From Pluralibacter gergoviae ATCC 33028 = NBRC 105706 (GTDB lineage: Bacteria; Pseudomonadota; Gammaproteobacteria; Enterobacterales; Enterobacteriaceae), in assembly GCF_001598855.1 (NCBI RefSeq), contig NZ_BCZS01000020.1:20297-84296 (forward strand): DNA of 64,000 bases, read 5' to 3'. The position numbers and the translations under genes are program-made. Shown piece by piece: positions 26,948 through 33,874 of the stretch; positions within the stretch are counted from its first letter, which is position 1; each line of letters starts with the position of its first letter. The notes beneath the pieces were generated by a model. The model saw only the letters and a list, made by a program, of their open reading frames with translations. It ran no database searches and had not been told where the DNA came from.

Positions 26948-27481
26948 ATGGTCGAAAAAGCGAGCTCAGAGTTCTGGCGGGATATTCCGCCGATCCCCAA
27001 CCCCTTCAAGCCCTACGCGCTGCCGGAGGCCTATATCAAGAATGCGGCGGATGACGATATCCGCCTCTACGCGCCCTTCACCGACACGGTGTCGTCCCGG
27101 CCGCTGTGGATCTCGCCTTCGGAGAACCGCTGGAGCGATATTCTGATGGCCACCAGCGCCGGCCTGGTTAACCGCCACTACCATCCGCACGAAATCTTCG
27201 CCTATACCATCTCCGGCAAGTGGGGCTATCTGGAACACGACTGGACCGCCACCGCCGGCGACTTTGTGTTTGAAACGCCGGGCGAGGGGCATACGCTGGT
27301 GGCGTTCGAACACCAAGAGCCGATGCGCGCCTTCTTTATCGTCCACGGGCCGCTTATCTGGCTGGACGAGGAGGGCAAGCCCGACGGCTACTTTGACGTT
27401 CACGAATATATCGCGATGTGCGAGGCGCACTATGAGAAGGTGGGCTTAGGAAAGGAGCGGGTGCGGGCGCTGATCCGTTAA
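26948..27481 (+). CDS. Cupin-domain protein (dihydroxyacetophenone dioxygenase-like)
   Basis: A 177-residue single cupin. The metal motif appears as RHYHPHEIFAYTISGKWGY (HxH...E) and GEGHTLVAFEHQEP (His), enough for an Fe or Mn site. It belongs to the ChrR/2,4'-dihydroxyacetophenone dioxygenase-like cupin group. Such enzymes cleave C-C bonds in aromatic ketones, but many members are of unknown role. AAGGTG precedes the ATG at 26948. No operon partner; followed by a hexamer repeat. Confidence 0.78.
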   Translation: MVEKASSEFWRDIPPIPNPFKPYALPEAYIKNAADDDIRLYAPFTDTVSSRPLWISPSENRWSDILMATSAGLVNRHYHPHEIFAYTISGKWGYLEHDWTATAGDFVFETPGEGHTLVAFEHQEPMRAFFIVHGPLIWLDEEGKPDGYFDVHEYIAMCEAHYEKVGLGKERVRALIR

Positions 27482-27486
27482 TCTTC

Positions 27487-27520
27487 CCGGCTCCGGCTCC
27501 GGCTCCGGCTCCGACTCCGA
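27487..27520. repeat. Hexanucleotide tandem repeat after the cupin gene
   Basis: CCGGCT is repeated four times in tandem and followed by two related CCGACT units, starting six bases after the cupin stop codon. It is non-coding here and could vary in copy number by slippage. Confidence 0.7.
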
Positions 27521-27659
27521 CGGCGAGGGAGTGCCGTAGCGTAACCCGCTGTAATTCAGAACTTTCTGTGAGCTAACGGGAGCGTATTTCCCGGCCTGGC
27601 GGATGATTTGTGCCATGCTTGCTTTTGATGCGAGGGCAATCGTCTGCGAAGGTCATTCT

Positions 27660-28202
27660 ATGAATACAGAGCAAAAGAGTACGGCGGAAGCGGCCATATT
27701 TACGGATGCGAAAGAGAGGCTCAGCTTTTACCGCAGTGAAATACATCATGAAATCAATGCGCTGGCAGCAAGAAATAATGCGCTACTAACCGCCCACTCT
27801 TTTTTGATTATTGCCTATGCCTCCTGCATGGCAAACAGCAATCCGCACTGGGGCGATATCTTTTCGCTGGTGGCGCCGGTCACCCTGGCCATATTCGGCG
27901 TGATGAGTTCACTCACCGTCGGACCGGCCATCAGCGCCAGCTACGATATTATTAATCACTGGCAGCAGAAGCAGAATGCGCTGTTCAGTATGGATTTGAA
28001 CATTGGCATTATTTGTGACGATGCGCCGCTGTTTAACGATAAGCCTTTCAATTATACCAGCTACCGCTACTCGGCCTATTTCTCCAGAAAAACGCCCGTC
28101 TATTTTATCCTGCTGTGGATAGCGCTGGGCATGCTGTCGATTGCGCTGCACTATATGCATGAAATTGCGTGGCTGCGCGATGCGCTTTTTAACCTGAAAT
28201 AG
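27660..28202 (+). CDS. Hypothetical membrane protein, three predicted helices
   Basis: A 180-residue protein I do not recognise. An N-terminal amphipathic, charged helix (AKERLSFYRSEIHHEINALA) leads into hydrophobic segments at about 45-62 (LLTAHSFLIIAYASC), 70-90 (IFSLVAPVTLAIFGVMSSL) and 150-172 (PVYFILLWIALGMLSIAL). The ATG at 27660 with GAAGG upstream is preferred over a longer frame from 27603. The coding stretch is less GC-rich than neighbours (many ATA, AAT, TTT codons). The layout resembles small bacterial effector-like membrane proteins but there is no partner gene, so no function is assigned. Confidence 0.75.
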   Translation: MNTEQKSTAEAAIFTDAKERLSFYRSEIHHEINALAARNNALLTAHSFLIIAYASCMANSNPHWGDIFSLVAPVTLAIFGVMSSLTVGPAISASYDIINHWQQKQNALFSMDLNIGIICDDAPLFNDKPFNYTSYRYSAYFSRKTPVYFILLWIALGMLSIALHYMHEIAWLRDALFNLK

Positions 28203-28267
28203 GGCTCCGCGTCTGCATAATGTGGGCGCGCCGCGGCGCTTTACGCAGCAGCGGCGCATCCCGTCCG

Positions 28268-28966
28268 TTACCTGTCCTCAACGATCAGGCAGGCGGCATT
28301 GACCGGGCCGTGCACGCCGATAACCTTGATAAGCTCAATATCTGCCGTCGAACTCGGACCGCCGATCAGATTGATGCAGGAGGGCATCCGCTCGCCCGCC
28401 TGCGCCATCTGGTGAAGCCGGCTGGCCAGCTGGGCGACGCGCGGCAGGATAGTGCTTTTCTTCAGCACGAAGAGCGAGGTCTCCGGCAGCAGGCTCAGGG
28501 CGCGGCCGCGCTCCGGCCCGGAGAACAGCACCACGCCGCCGGACTCGGTCAGCCCGTATTCGGCAAAGGTCACCCCAATTTTTGCCCGGGCGGCCAGCGC
28601 GAGGTTCTCTTCGCCGCGCGCCGGATCCCAGACGGCGGCGCCGCAGGCATCCCGCAGGCGGGCGGTGATGCCTAGCTCCGCCAGCCGGGCATCGCCGCTG
28701 ACGATGACCGGCTGACCGCCGTAGCATTCGCACAGGTGCAGCGCGGCGTCGGCGGCCTGCGCCGCCGGGGCCAGCTCGCAGCGCATCTGCATCACGCTGG
28801 AGGCAAAGTCGATAAAGGCGTCGCAGCGCTGCTGCAGGCTGAGCTCGCTCAGGCGGGTTTGCGGATAGTCGTTGACCGGCTCGGGACGCGGGGCGGGCTC
28901 GCGGCGCGGTTCGCGCCCCAGCGCCCGGGCGACGGACGTTAAAAATGCGCTTCGGTTATCGTTCAT
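28268..28966 (-). CDS. lutC: LutC, L-lactate utilisation protein C (YkgG family)
   Basis: A 232-residue LUD-domain protein, third gene of lutABC. The stretch IGVTFAEYGLTESGGVVLFS and LPETSLFVLKKSTILPRV are typical of LutC/YkgG. Together LutA, LutB and LutC oxidise L-lactate to pyruvate through iron-sulfur centres. Its ATG overlaps the lutB stop by four bases. Confidence 0.92.
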   Translation of the reverse strand: MNDNRSAFLTSVARALGREPRREPAPRPEPVNDYPQTRLSELSLQQRCDAFIDFASSVMQMRCELAPAAQAADAALHLCECYGGQPVIVSGDARLAELGITARLRDACGAAVWDPARGEENLALAARAKIGVTFAEYGLTESGGVVLFSGPERGRALSLLPETSLFVLKKSTILPRVAQLASRLHQMAQAGERMPSCINLIGGPSSTADIELIKVIGVHGPVNAACLIVEDR

Positions 28967-30384
28967 TTCTGCTCCTTCACCTGATGTTTTTTAAACCAGC
29001 TGCGGAAGCTCTCGCCGTCCGCCTCCGGCAAATCGCGCGCCTCGGTCCAGTCGCCGATGGCGCCGATATTGAGCGGCGCCTTACCGCCTTTAATAAACCA
29101 GCTCGCCGCCTGGGCGCCGGCGACCATCCCGACCTTCCACAGGCCGGGATGGCTGTTGGCGTAGGCGAACATTTTAATGGCCCGCTGCTCCGCTTTTGGC
29201 GTCATTCCCTGTTCGGCCATCACCCGGCGGTGGCGCAGGATGAGTTTAGAGAGCGGGATCTGTACCGGGCAGACGCTGTCGCAGGCGGTGCAGAGCGAGC
29301 AGGCGTAGGGCAGATCCTTAAAGTCCCGGTAGCCGCCCAGCAGCGGCGAGATAACGGCGCCGATCGGACCGGGATAGATCGAACCGTAGCCGTGGCCGCC
29401 GATGTGGCGGTAGGCCGGGCAGGTGTTCATGCAGGCCCCGCAGCGGATGCAGCGCAGCACGTCGCGAAACGCCGATCCCAGCACCTGCGAACGGCCGTTA
29501 TCGAGGATCACCAGGTGGAACTCTTCCGGACCGTCGACGTTGCCCGCCTCGCGCGGGCCGGTGAGCCAGGTATTGTAGCCGGTCAGGCGCGCCCCGACGG
29601 CGCTGCGCGCCAGCAGGGTGATCAGGACATCCACCTCTTCAAAGGTCGGGGCCAGGCGCTCCATGCCCATCACCGCAATGTGGGTCTTCGGCAGGGTGGT
29701 GCACATCCGGGCGTTGCCTTCGTTGGTCACCAGGCACACCGAGCCGGTCTCGGCGACCGCAAAGTTGCAGCCGGTAACGCCGATATCGGCGCTGAGAAAA
29801 TCTTCGCGGATCTTCTGGCGGATAAACCGCGTCATCGCCTCCGGGGTATCCGGCCCGTCGTAGCCCAGCCTGTCGTGCAGCACCCGGCGGATCTGCTGGC
29901 GATCTTTATGAATGGCGGGCACCACGATGTGCGACGGCGCGTCGCCGTCGAGCTGGAGGATGTACTCGGCGAGATCGGTTTCGATCACCTCGATGCCCGC
30001 CTGCTGCAGGACATGATTCATGCCGATCTCTTCCGTGACCATCGACTTGGACTTGACGATTTTCTTCGCCCGCTTCGCCTGCGCCACCTGCAGGATGTAC
30101 TGCGTGGCCTCCTCTTTGGTGGCGGCGAAGAAGACATGGCCGCCGTTTTCCGTCACTTTCTCCGAAAGCTGGTACAGGTAGGCGTCCAGATTATCCAGCA
30201 CGTGGTTGCGGATCTGGCTGGCGCGCTCGCGCCACGCTTCCCAGTGGCCGAGCTCCTCCACCATCTTCTGCCGGTTGGCGCCGATGCGCTCCTGGGCACC
30301 GGCGATGGCCTTACGCATCACCGGATCGTCGATCTGCTGGCGGATGCGGGTTTTAAAATCGATATCGCTGGTTTTTAAGAACAT
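28963..30384 (-). CDS. lutB: LutB, L-lactate utilisation iron-sulfur protein (YkgF family)
   Basis: A 473-residue protein. The LUD domain (ITGVTGCNFAVAETG-like region, GCNFAVAETGSVCLVTNEGN) is followed by two ferredoxin-type cysteine clusters, CIRCGACMNTCPAYR near residue 312 and CSLCTACDSVCPVQIP near residue 362, and a DUF3390 C-terminal part. It is the core electron-transfer subunit of the LutABC lactate oxidase. It lies nine bases after lutA and overlaps lutC. Confidence 0.93.
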   Translation of the reverse strand: MFLKTSDIDFKTRIRQQIDDPVMRKAIAGAQERIGANRQKMVEELGHWEAWRERASQIRNHVLDNLDAYLYQLSEKVTENGGHVFFAATKEEATQYILQVAQAKRAKKIVKSKSMVTEEIGMNHVLQQAGIEVIETDLAEYILQLDGDAPSHIVVPAIHKDRQQIRRVLHDRLGYDGPDTPEAMTRFIRQKIREDFLSADIGVTGCNFAVAETGSVCLVTNEGNARMCTTLPKTHIAVMGMERLAPTFEEVDVLITLLARSAVGARLTGYNTWLTGPREAGNVDGPEEFHLVILDNGRSQVLGSAFRDVLRCIRCGACMNTCPAYRHIGGHGYGSIYPGPIGAVISPLLGGYRDFKDLPYACSLCTACDSVCPVQIPLSKLILRHRRVMAEQGMTPKAEQRAIKMFAYANSHPGLWKVGMVAGAQAASWFIKGGKAPLNIGAIGDWTEARDLPEADGESFRSWFKKHQVKEQK

Positions 30385-30393
30385 AATCCCTCC

Positions 30394-31113
30394 TCAGCGG
30401 CTCATCAGCACTTCGGCAATATGCATCACCTTCACCGGCCGGCCTTCCCGCTGCAGGCGACCGCCGATGTTCAGCAGGCAGCTGACGTCGGCCCCGATCA
30501 CGTAATCCGGCGCCGCCGCCATGATGTGCTCCACTTTCTCCTTCACCATCTCGCCGGAGATCTCGGCCATCTTCACTGAAAAAGTGCCCCCGAAGCCGCA
30601 GCAGGTCTCCTGCGCGGTAAAGGGCAGCAGCTCCAGCCCGGCAACGTGCTTAAGCAGCGTCACCGGCTCGTCCTTAACGCCCAGCTTGCGAAACAGGCTG
30701 CAGGAGGGGTGATATACCGCTCTGCCCGGCAGCCGGGCGCCGACGTCCACCACTCCGAGGCGGTTGACGATAAAAGAGGTGAGGTCGCACATCCGGGCGG
30801 CGACCTTCTCCGCGCGCGCGGCCCACTCCGGCTCGTCCTGCAGCCAGGAGGCATAGCTTTTGATAGCGTAAGTGCAGGAACCGGCGGGGGAGATAATCGG
30901 ATCGTCATTCTCTTCCAGGGCGGCAATCAGATTTTTCATTCCCGGAATGGCCTGGTCGATATAGCCGCTGTTGATCGCCGGCTGGCCGCAGCAGCCCTGC
31001 TTTTCCGGGAAGTGGACCCGGCAGCCGAGCTGCTCCAGCAGCAGGACCGAATCGCGGGCCATGCGCGATTTCAGCGCGTCACCGATGCAGGTGACGAAGA
31101 AGTTGATATTCAT
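30394..31113 (-). CDS. lutA: LutA, L-lactate utilisation CCG-domain protein (YkgE family)
   Basis: A 239-residue protein, same length as E. coli YkgE. Two cysteine-rich CCG motifs, EKQGCCGQPAINSG and AQETCCGFGGTFSV, are seen, as in the heterodisulfide-reductase-like subunit of the lactate oxidase. The ATG at 31113 (MNINFFVTCIGDALKS) is chosen over an upstream in-frame ATG lacking the family alignment. First gene of the operon. Confidence 0.93.
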   Translation of the reverse strand: MNINFFVTCIGDALKSRMARDSVLLLEQLGCRVHFPEKQGCCGQPAINSGYIDQAIPGMKNLIAALEENDDPIISPAGSCTYAIKSYASWLQDEPEWAARAEKVAARMCDLTSFIVNRLGVVDVGARLPGRAVYHPSCSLFRKLGVKDEPVTLLKHVAGLELLPFTAQETCCGFGGTFSVKMAEISGEMVKEKVEHIMAAAPDYVIGADVSCLLNIGGRLQREGRPVKVMHIAEVLMSR

Positions 31114-31435
31114 GGGTGAGGGCTCCATTGCGTTGGTGGAAGGGCCGGGCATGCAGCGTGCGTCAGGAATGGGACAGAGCGGGGCCGTGTGGGCGATAAC
31201 GGGGTAAGCATGATTTGTCCTGAACGCATGGGGGATGTTTTATTTGTATGATGAATATAGTTTTATACCGCACAAAAGGTGTGGGAATGTGTGGGGGAGA
31301 TCACGTTTTTGGGGCGAAAGCCACAAGAAGCTTATCTTGCAGGGCAAATGGTTGATTGCGCTTAGCCACAGTGTCGTATTTTAATTATTAAGCGAGTTGT
31401 CGCCGCGTTTCTGGCGTTATCTTATAATCCCGTTG
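31114..31435. other. Intergenic region upstream of lutA
   Basis: This 322-base gap carries the lutABC promoter region on the minus strand. It is GC-rich next to lutA and becomes AT-rich (31200-31435), where AAAACTATATTCATCATACAAATAAAAC-like minus-strand sequence could hold the promoter. No gene or named operator is recognised; a GntR-type regulator of lut is not adjacent. Confidence 0.3.
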
Positions 31436-31816
31436 CTATTTGCCCATAGCATCAGAGAGTTTAACTATTTCGTCATGAATATATTTTCGACGATGCCTTA
31501 ACAGGAAGCGCTGCGGAATAATGCGCTCAATTATGGTCGGTTTTTTATTCGTGTATTCAGTCACCAGATGCTTAATCTCATCTTCTGACCAGCCATGCAT
31601 TTCAGGCGTAGGATTATAAAGAAGGTTTGCCTGCAGAGCGGGAGCGACTTCCCGATCGAGGATCTCAAAAATAGCCTCGCGGCTCAGGCCGGAGTTTTTA
31701 AGTACACCAGCCATCCACCTGTAGTCATACTCCTGCAGCTCCCGCCCGGTGAAAAGCTCCGAGAGTGCGTGCCAGACAGGAATGCGGATGGTCAGTTCTG
31801 CTTGGGTAAAGCGCAT
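31436..31816 (-). CDS. DUF7079-like protein, probable immunity protein
   Basis: A 126-residue protein starting MRFTQAELTIRIPVWHALSE, containing LQEYDYRWMAGVLKNSGLS and IFEILDREVAPALQANLL, a pattern I associate with DUF7079. Its ATG shares one base with the stop of the preceding gene (TAATG), so it is translationally coupled to the putative toxin. Small acidic-to-neutral soluble proteins coupled in this way behind a membrane-active toxin are typically immunity proteins. Function is inferred from this arrangement; the longer upstream frame is rejected because it overlaps the toxin gene. Confidence 0.7.
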   Translation of the reverse strand: MRFTQAELTIRIPVWHALSELFTGRELQEYDYRWMAGVLKNSGLSREAIFEILDREVAPALQANLLYNPTPEMHGWSEDEIKHLVTEYTNKKPTIIERIIPQRFLLRHRRKYIHDEIVKLSDAMGK

Positions 31817-32574
31817 TAGTTTTTTCCCTGAGGTGATATATACATAGTGCCAAAGAGAAGATCTGTGCCTACAGAGGCCAGAATACCACCAATTATCGCG
31901 GCAACGCCAATGCAGACGGGGGCTGTGGCTGCACATACGCCGGTTGCAACTACTGCCGCTCCGGTGCCCCATCCACCGACGATACCCGCGGTGGCTATCG
32001 CTCCCTGATGTATCGTTTCGGTTGTTTTGTCCTCTGCCTGATAAACTTCGTATACGGCGACGGCCAGAGAGACAAGAAGCACGCGCTTACCGGCAACACC
32101 CAATGTTTTAGCGATTCCAGATACGGCACCTCTATCACGCCCTGACGCCTCAATCATTTCCTTAAATACTGCGGCCTGCTTTGCCTCCGACAGAGATTCA
32201 AAAGGTTGCTGAAACATTTTAGTCGCATAATGCTCGGTCAAATCAGACAGGTTGCGCCCTGACGGTTTCAACTTTTTGGAGTACGCTCTTCCTACAGGGC
32301 TGTTTCTTAGGCGTGAAAGATCCAGTATTTCGTTACGCATTCGGGAAGCCGCTGCTGCAGCATCCTTTGGTGACATCTGACCGCTCTCTACCGCACTGAC
32401 GAATTCAGACGACATTTTCTGAATATCACGCAGATACTGCTCTCTGACCCGGGCGTCCTGAATGCAGTGGGATGCAAAGTTTGAGGCGGTTCCTTGTAAC
32501 GAGGCCAGGACTGAAGAAAAGGCACGCCTGTCATTTTGTAACCCACCGGCCGCGGCGGGATAAGTGAAGCCCAT
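31816..32574 (-). CDS. Putative membrane-active toxin/effector with glycine-rich hydrophobic helices
   Basis: A 252-residue protein with no signal peptide. The N-terminal half is soluble and helical (MGFTYPAAAGGLQNDRRAF; SEFVSAVESGQMSPKDAAAA). The C-terminal part has hydrophobic stretches at about 165-182 (KRVLLVSLAVAVYEVY) and 195-245, rich in Gly and Ala (GIVGGWGTGAAVVATGVC, IGVAAIIGGILASVGTD), like glycine-zipper pore-forming domains. It is coupled to a probable immunity gene. A role as a type VI-delivered or other contact-dependent pore-forming effector is an inference; no secretion genes are in view. Confidence 0.65.
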   Translation of the reverse strand: MGFTYPAAAGGLQNDRRAFSSVLASLQGTASNFASHCIQDARVREQYLRDIQKMSSEFVSAVESGQMSPKDAAAAASRMRNEILDLSRLRNSPVGRAYSKKLKPSGRNLSDLTEHYATKMFQQPFESLSEAKQAAVFKEMIEASGRDRGAVSGIAKTLGVAGKRVLLVSLAVAVYEVYQAEDKTTETIHQGAIATAGIVGGWGTGAAVVATGVCAATAPVCIGVAAIIGGILASVGTDLLFGTMYISPQGKN

Positions 32575-32868
32575 ACGATACCTCGTTTTTGTTTGTGGTA
32601 AATCCTGGGTTTATAGTACAAAAAATGGCCTTTTGAGCAAGAGTGAAATGGCAAGGTAAAAGTCCGCGAATTTGTCACTACTGAGCATCGGTTTTCGAAA
32701 CGCATGATACAGTCAGCCACCCGCAGCACCCCTGCTTTCCGAAAAGAGCACCCGGCAACCGCTGCAGCAAAACCCGCACCGTTGACTATCCCCGAAGCGT
32801 CAGTTAGGTTACGCGGGCAACCGGGCGGCGCGCCGGGCCGGGCCGGCACAGCCGATAAGGATACAGAG

Positions 32869-33417
32869 ATGGATATGCAATTTTTGAAAGAGTGCCTGCT
32901 GGTTGAGGTGATAGGCGGCAAGGATAAGACTTTCTCATGGCCGCGCGCCGTGCGCCACGCGTGGCGCCAGCCCAGGCGCCGCTTTATCTTCTGGTGGCGC
33001 ATCGCCTCTTATATGTATCATTCGAAAAACCGATTTCTTAAGCGATTAGCCAGCCGGATTAACCGCAGTCTTTTTTATAAATACAACGCGGAAATTGAGC
33101 TTGGATTAACCGTTGCGCCGGGTTTTTATATCGGCCACTTCTGCGGGGTGGTGATCACCCGCAATGCGACGATTGGGCGCAATTTTGAAGTTAGGCAAAA
33201 CACTACGATCGGCCTAAAGTCGAGTAACGATGACAGGATTGTTATCGGGGATAACGTTAGCGTGGGTGCACACTCGTGTATTATTGCTGAGAACCTGAAT
33301 ATTGGCGATAACGTTGTCATTGGCGCGTTTTCTTTTATTAACAAGGATATACCGTCGGATACGATTTATTATACTAAGAGGGAGTCGGTTTTGGTGGAGA
33401 GGGGGGATCGGAGTTGA
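32869..33417 (+). CDS. Left-handed beta-helix (hexapeptide) acyltransferase, serine-acetyltransferase-like
   Basis: A 182-residue protein. Residues 1-70 are a basic helical part; from about 78 hexapeptide repeats begin (APGFYIGHFCGVVITRNATI, then NTTIGLKSS, IVIGDNVSVGAHSCII, LNIGDNVVIGAFSFI), the fold of CysE-like O-acetyltransferases. The catalytic-type histidine is in IGHFCGVV. The ATG at 32869 follows GATAAGGATACAGAG. The coding region is AT-richer than the core. No sugar-biosynthesis genes adjoin it, so it appears to be an orphan of a surface-polysaccharide or amino-acid acetyltransferase type. Confidence 0.75.
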   Translation: MDMQFLKECLLVEVIGGKDKTFSWPRAVRHAWRQPRRRFIFWWRIASYMYHSKNRFLKRLASRINRSLFYKYNAEIELGLTVAPGFYIGHFCGVVITRNATIGRNFEVRQNTTIGLKSSNDDRIVIGDNVSVGAHSCIIAENLNIGDNVVIGAFSFINKDIPSDTIYYTKRESVLVERGDRS

Positions 33418-33874
33418 GCAGGGGATCTCCTCAAAAGATATAATCAGTATGTCTAAAGATCGCTGAACGTGAATAGCTCGTTTAGCAGGGATGCTTACAA
33501 TACAACGTCAGTGTTCCGCCGAACAACTGGTTTATGTGTCTGCTGGTACTTATTAGCGCCTTCTGACGCTGGGGTAGGATCACTCTCAGGAAGGATTTAT
33601 ATTTGAACATAGTTCTTGAACAAGTGGGTTTACGTCATTACGCGAATCTACAGGCCATGCCGATTGCTAACCCGATGCCTAAAAACACTGTGACATGAAT
33701 CAGTTAGAGTATATTTAAGGATTGGCATTTTTTAGCGAAGCGGTAATATGACTTGCCGTGTCAATTCTTTCTAATTGTGCCTCAACAGCATCAAGGTGGA
33801 AGGACTCGAGCTTACGGCGTGGCGCTAAGCTGCTACAGGTTGGCGCATCCCTATACGGATTGAGAGGAGCCACA
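33418..33874. other. Intergenic region before the defence operon
   Basis: This 457-base AT-rich region marks the passage from the acyltransferase gene to the nuclease-helicase operon and should hold its promoter. An open frame from 33758 joins the nuclease gene, but the strong AGGAG site before 33875 argues that it is untranslated leader. I see no copy of the ssrA 3' end, no tRNA and no integrase fragment in it. Confidence 0.4.

Noticed and set aside
33418..33757. Left attachment site copying the ssrA 3' end
   Set aside because: I looked for GTTCAACTCCCGCCAGCTCC-like sequence on both strands left of the defence genes and found none.
33758..33874. Upstream extension of the OLD nuclease from 33758
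   Set aside because: The extra 39 residues are Ser/Arg-rich and unlike the family, and AGGAG is ideally placed for the ATG at 33875.
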